Below, in pieces: positions 59,435 to 64,000 of a DNA stretch of 64,000 nucleotides. This DNA comes from Geminicoccaceae bacterium (GTDB taxonomy: Bacteria > Pseudomonadota > Alphaproteobacteria > Geminicoccales > Geminicoccaceae), in NCBI GenBank assembly GCA_025999455.1, contig AP024683.1, positions 565,501-629,500 on the forward strand. Reading direction: 5' to 3'. The notes under the pieces were generated by a model. The model searched no databases, had not been told where the DNA came from, and saw only the letters and a list, made by a program, of their open reading frames with translations. The position numbers and the translations under genes were made by a program. How positions within the stretch are numbered: position 1 is the first letter of the stretch; the number at the start of each line of letters is the position of its first letter.

Positions 59435-60244
59435 TCAAGATAAGGCCGAAGGCCGCTCGGAAGCCAGCGGCGCCGTGTGTCGCAGATCCCAGAAGCCCGG
59501 CGCGCTGATTTTGGCGGCGATCGTTTCCGCGATGACAGCCAGCAGTCGCTCGCCCTTTTCGGGCGTTGCGGCGAAGGGCGCTCCGATCACGCCATCGGGC
59601 GACCGAGCGGCGATCGTCCGCCAGCGATACGTCCCCGTGCTCCGGAGTTCGACGGGATCGGGCGGGCCGCGTCGCCCCGGTGGGATCCGATCGCGCGCCA
59701 CGAGTTCCGGGCGGAGGGCGAGCATCATCGAGGTCTCCGCCTCGCAGGCGTGAAGGAGCCCTTCTTGCGCTTCCAGCAAAGGTCCGATCGCCTCGGCAGC
59801 GGCGTGCCAATAGGTCAGGTGCACGAGCAGGGCATCGAGCCCCGGTTGCAGCTCGTCCACGAGCACGCGGAGGGCGTTGTCGTTGCCGCCGTGACCGTTG
59901 AGCAGGAGGATCCGCCGGAAGCCGGCGCGAACGAGCGAACTCACGATCCCTTCGACGAGTCCGGCGAAGGCAGGGAAGCGAAGGCTCACGGTGCCGCCGA
60001 AGCTCGTGTGATGTTCCGAGATCCCGGTCCAGACCACCGGGAGCACGACGACGGGCAGTGCCGAGGACACCGCGAGGGCCGTCCGTTTGGCCACGGCCTC
60101 GGCGAGCACACAATCGACCTCGACCGGGAGATGGGGCCCGTGCTGCTCGAGCGCGGCAAGCGGGACGATCGCCAAGGCTCCGGCCTCGGCTCGCTCCCGC
60201 AGCTGGTCGGCTCTCAGCCGCCGCCACTCGATCTCGGCGTCCAT
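59435..60244 (-). CDS. Creatininase-family amidohydrolase
   Basis: A 269-residue metal-dependent hydrolase of the creatininase/MftE/FAPy deformylase family. Metal ligands appear as E33 and H35 (EQHGPHLP), D44, H118 (NGHGGN at 116-121) and a later glutamate (CEAETSMML). Substrates in this family include creatinine, formamides and peptide precursors, so the substrate is open. GGGGG precedes the ATG. It lies 29 bp before rpiB on the same strand. Confidence 0.85.
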   Translation of the reverse strand: MDAEIEWRRLRADQLRERAEAGALAIVPLAALEQHGPHLPVEVDCVLAEAVAKRTALAVSSALPVVVLPVVWTGISEHHTSFGGTVSLRFPAFAGLVEGIVSSLVRAGFRRILLLNGHGGNDNALRVLVDELQPGLDALLVHLTYWHAAAEAIGPLLEAQEGLLHACEAETSMMLALRPELVARDRIPPGRRGPPDPVELRSTGTYRWRTIAARSPDGVIGAPFAATPEKGERLLAVIAETIAAKISAPGFWDLRHTAPLASERPSALS

Positions 60245-60368
60245 CGTGTCCCCCGCCTTCGTCCAGACATGAGCGGGAGCTTAGCCCGACTCTCCAGTGG
60301 GCGGAACGACGAAAGCGTAATCCTCCGGCGATCGCGGCTCGAGTGCCGGACAGAGGTGCCGATCGAAC

Positions 60369-60644
60369 TCAGTGCAGATTGAAGAAGCCGGCGCAGTGCG
60401 TATAACGCGGCGGCGTGATGATGGTCGTCCGGCCGACCGTGACGGAATGAATCTTGCCCTCGATGTTTTTTGTCCAAAAATCGAGGAAGCGACGCAACTC
60501 GGGGTAATGCGGCGCGATATCCAGGTGTTGCCAAATGAACGTCTGCAGCAAGCCGGGGTGATCCGGCATGTGATAGACGATCTCAGCGGTCGCCAGGCGG
60601 TACCCGTCGAGCTGACGCGTGAGATCGTCGTGGCGGCGTCGCAT
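60369..60644 (-). CDS. Usg-family protein
   Basis: A 91-residue protein matching the Usg family of alphaproteobacteria: DGYRLATAEIVYHMPDHP, LLQTFIWQHLDIAPHYPEL, FLDFWTKNIEGKIHSV and a C-terminal FFNLH. No molecular function is established. The ATG at 60644 has GGAGGAG about 8 nt upstream; reading further upstream is unconserved. It faces away from groES and may share the intervening control region. Confidence 0.85.
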   Translation of the reverse strand: MRRRHDDLTRQLDGYRLATAEIVYHMPDHPGLLQTFIWQHLDIAPHYPELRRFLDFWTKNIEGKIHSVTVGRTTIITPPRYTHCAGFFNLH

Positions 60645-60744
60645 CCGATGGTCTCCTCCGTATCGATCCTGCCGTACCCATGATGCTCTGTGGCCCGCGG
60701 CCGTCAAGCGTCGATGGGGGAACAAGCGCTTTGTTTTCAATGGG

Positions 60745-60771
60745 TTAGCAGCCAAGGAAGGCGGCTGCTGA
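60745..60771. promoter_or_regulatory. CIRCE-shaped inverted repeat, second copy
   Basis: TTAGCAGCC, a 9-base spacer and GGCTGCTGA form an inverted repeat with the length and spacing of a CIRCE element (TTAGCACTC-N9-GAGTGCTAA) but different inner bases. It lies 59 bp upstream of the true CIRCE, in the divergent gap between usg and groES. It could be a second HrcA site, a different operator or a hairpin. Confidence 0.4.
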
Positions 60772-60790
60772 CAAAAACGCGGGGCGCCCC

Positions 60791-60818
60791 TTGAAGCCCG
60801 GGGTCGGCAACTCTACAT
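60791..60818 (+). promoter_or_regulatory. Putative groESL promoter
   Basis: TTGAAG (60791-60796) and CTACAT (60813-60818) are 16 bp apart and end just upstream of the CIRCE operator. The -35 (CTTGAAG) also resembles the alphaproteobacterial heat-shock sigma-32 pattern. Start point is expected inside or next to the operator. Confidence 0.5.
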
Positions 60819-60829
60819 GCCGGCGCGGT

Positions 60830-60856
60830 TTGGCACTCACCGCCGGCGAGTGCTAA
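60830..60856 (+). promoter_or_regulatory. CIRCE operator (HrcA site) of groESL
   Basis: TTGGCACTC, nine bases, GAGTGCTAA: one mismatch from the CIRCE consensus. It lies 36 bp upstream of the groES start. HrcA binding here represses groESL until heat stress. hrcA is not in the window. Confidence 0.92.
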
Positions 60857-60891
60857 CAGCCGGCAGACCGATCGACGAGGAGCCGAGTGAC

Positions 60892-61209
60892 ATGAAGTTC
60901 AGGCCGTTGCACGACCGCGTGGTGATCAAGCGGGTCGAGGAGGAGCAGAAGACCAAGGGTGGCATCATCATCCCCGACACCGCCAAGGAGAAGCCCATGC
61001 AGGGCGAGGTGCTGGCCGTCGGTCCCGGCGCCCGCAACGAGAAGGGCGACCTGATCCCGATGGGCGTGAAGGTCGGCGACCGCGTCCTGTTCGGAAAGTG
61101 GTCCGGCACCGAGGTGAAGATCGAGGGCGAGGAGCTCCTGATCATGAAGGAGTCGGACATCATGGGCATCCTCGAGCCCGACAGCGTGGCTGCGGCCAAG
61201 GCCGCCTGA
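60892..61209 (+). CDS. groES: Co-chaperonin GroES
   Basis: A 105-residue heptameric lid for GroEL. It opens [18 protein letters not shown], has the mobile loop [16 protein letters not shown] and ends beyond the usual [12 protein letters not shown] with a short Ala/Lys tail. GAGGAG precedes the ATG. First gene of the operon, 28 bp before groEL. Confidence 0.97.
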   Translation: MKFRPLHDRVVIKRVEEEQKTKGGIIIPDTAKEKPMQGEVLAVGPGARNEKGDLIPMGVKVGDRVLFGKWSGTEVKIEGEELLIMKESDIMGILEPDSVAAAKAA

Positions 61210-61234
61210 GCCGATCGAGCTGACGGAGAGGTAG

Positions 61235-62878
<1,644 letters not shown>

Positions 62879-62904
62879 GCTCTCGCGAGGGAGTTCACGA
62901 GGAT

Positions 62905-62935
62905 GGGCCGCGGTTCGCCGCGGCCCTTTTTCTTT
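62905..62935 (+). terminator. groESL intrinsic terminator
   Basis: GGGCCGCGG, a TTCG tetraloop and CCGCGGCCC form a 9-bp stem followed by TTTTTCTTT, 26 bp after the groEL stop codon. This is a textbook intrinsic terminator for the operon. Confidence 0.95.
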
Positions 62936-63221
62936 ATGCGAGACCCTGGGCGAGCGCTCGAGCTGACGCCTCGGCATGCGGAAGGGGCATCGCCCGCCGT
63001 CGGGCGCGGGTGCCTGTGCTCGACCGATCGCCCGTTCGGGCGCCGACCTTCATCGGTGCGCGACCAGAGCGCAAAGTGGTACCCGACGCACCGGTCCGAC
63101 TCGGCTGCGTGTGCGCGTCCCGAGCCCGTGCTCTTCGCGGTGGTGACGGTCGGCATGTCGAGCTGCTAACCCGTCGCGCGCGCAGGGAACCGGACCGGCG
63201 ACGAGAGCGGGAGACGGAGGA
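62936..63221. other. Gap after the groEL terminator, nothing recognised
   Basis: With the terminator, the groEL to oxidoreductase gap is 343 bp. Beyond the terminator I see no convincing short gene, repeat, tRNA or well-formed promoter; it presumably holds the promoter of the next gene. Confidence 0.5.
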
Positions 63222-64000
63222 ATGCCAAGCGAACTGCCGCGCGACATGATCGCGATCCGGTGCGAGGGTCACGGGCCACCCGAGGTGCTTCGGCCGGTTC
63301 GCGTTCCGGTTCCGAGCCCCGGACCGGGCGAGTTGCTGGTCGAGGTCGTGAGTGCCGGTGTCAACCGCCCCGATGTCCTCCAGCGCCAGGGCGGCTACCC
63401 GCCCCCGCCGGGTGTGACGGAGGTGCCCGGCCTCGAGGTGGCCGGCCGTGTCGTCGCCCGCGGCGCCGGTACGAGCCGTTTTCGCGAAGGGGATCTCGTG
63501 TGCGCGCTCGTGGCCGGCGGGGGCTATGCCGAATATTGTCTCGTACCCGAGCCGCAAGCGTTACCGCTGCCGCCGGGTGTGCCGATCGAGGTGGCGGGAG
63601 GGATACCCGAGACCTTTTTCACGGTGTGGACGAACGTCTTCGAGCGCGGCCGCTTGGTCGCCGGTGAGACGTTTTTGGTCCACGGTGGGAGTTCGGGGAT
63701 CGGGGTGACGGCCATCCAGCTCGCCAAGGCGTTCGGTGCGACCGTGTTCACGACCGTCGGCAACGCGGAGAAGGCCGAAGCCTGTCGGCGGTTGGGTGCC
63801 GACTTGGCGATCCTGTACCGCGAGGAAGATTTCGTGGCGGCGGTCAAGAAAGCGACGAGCGGTCGAGGCGTGGACCTCATCTTGGACATGGTCGGGGGCG
63901 ATTACGTCGCGCGCAACATGGAAGCGGCGGCCGTCGACGGCCGGATCGTCCAGATCGCCTGGCTCAAGGGCTCGACCGTGACGGCGGACTTCGCGCGCCT
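63222..64000 (+). CDS. NAD(P)H:quinone oxidoreductase, zinc-independent alcohol-dehydrogenase superfamily (truncated by window end)
   Basis: The first 259 residues of an MDR-superfamily oxidoreductase close to the PIG3/QOR branch. It has the substrate-domain pattern SAGVNRPDVLQRQGGYPPPPG and the Rossmann nucleotide loop VHGGSSGIGVTAIQLAKAFG. No structural-zinc cysteines are visible, which suits quinone reductases. GGAGGA lies 1-2 bases before the ATG. About 70 more residues are expected beyond the window. Confidence 0.9.
   Translation, partial: MPSELPRDMIAIRCEGHGPPEVLRPVRVPVPSPGPGELLVEVVSAGVNRPDVLQRQGGYPPPPGVTEVPGLEVAGRVVARGAGTSRFREGDLVCALVAGGGYAEYCLVPEPQALPLPPGVPIEVAGGIPETFFTVWTNVFERGRLVAGETFLVHGGSSGIGVTAIQLAKAFGATVFTTVGNAEKAEACRRLGADLAILYREEDFVAAVKKATSGRGVDLILDMVGGDYVARNMEAAAVDGRIVQIAWLKGSTVTADFAR

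Noticed and set aside
62936-63221. Reading frame on the plus strand after groEL
   Set aside because: No ribosome-binding site, Arg/Ser/Pro-rich, begins within the terminator hairpin.

Overview
The window is GC-rich, densely packed bacterial chromosome with short gaps, many ATGA/GTGA/TTGA-type stop-start overlaps and frequent GTG and TTG starts. The gene orders rho-hemJ-hemE divergent from the PPDK-regulator gene, and rpiB/nrdR-ribD-ribE-ribB-ribH-nusB-thiL, together with a Usg protein, indicate an alphaproteobacterium. I cannot name the genus; a Rhodospirillales- or Geminicoccales-like lineage is a guess. No phage, insertion sequence, CRISPR array or rRNA was seen. There is one tRNA (Val, CAC anticodon).

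Region by region. 1-6.7 kb: N-terminal part of aconitase, a cyclic-nucleotide-type metallophosphoesterase, and an RND efflux pump with its adaptor. 6.8-13.9 kb: rho, hemJ and hemE face away from the PPDK-regulator gene. In Caulobacter and Rickettsia the chromosomal origin lies in the equivalent hemE gap, so the 399-bp gap here is a candidate (unproven) oriC. A membrane-anchored coiled-coil protein and a TolC-type outer membrane protein follow. 13.9-21.6 kb: a seven-gene cluster on one strand (5-oxoprolinase subunits PxpB and PxpC, a D-2-hydroxyacid dehydrogenase, a three-gene NitT/TauT-type ABC importer, a cyclic-amidohydrolase-type enzyme) with pxpA facing away. It looks like an uptake and ring-opening pathway for a cyclic amide. 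21.6-26.6 kb: ABC1-family kinase, oligoendopeptidase F, acyl-CoA ligase. 26.6-27.2 kb: a ChaB-like small protein and a gap with a promoter, three hairpins inside a closing stem and a strong terminator, read as a possible undescribed structured small RNA. 27.4-32.9 kb: uvrB, a 55-residue membrane protein, queF, a phosphotransferase/P-loop kinase fusion and an SRAP (YedK/HMCES) DNA-protein crosslink protein. 32.9-42.7 kb: an orphan tyrosine autokinase, both methylmalonyl-CoA mutase subunits, dapB, and a three-gene unit of cysteine hydrolase, type III polyketide synthase and isoprenylcysteine-methyltransferase-like enzyme, probably making a methylated alkylpyrone or alkylresorcinol lipid.

42.7-48.9 kb: acetyl-CoA synthetase with an unusual leader, an SGNH arylesterase divergent from a ybbA-ybbP ABC system, and tRNA-Val. 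48.9-53.5 kb: gph, glmU, a TPR-SH3 protein and a SPOR-tailed D,D-carboxypeptidase (envelope biogenesis). 53.6-60.6 kb: thiL, nusB, the riboflavin genes, nrdR, rpiB, a creatininase-family hydrolase and usg, mostly overlapping on one strand. 60.7-62.9 kb: groES-groEL with a CIRCE operator, a second CIRCE-shaped repeat upstream and a clear terminator. The window ends in a truncated quinone-oxidoreductase gene.

Gene assignments come from reading motifs and lengths; no database search was run. Starts were chosen from ribosome-binding sites, overlaps and family length, and uncertain ones are flagged.
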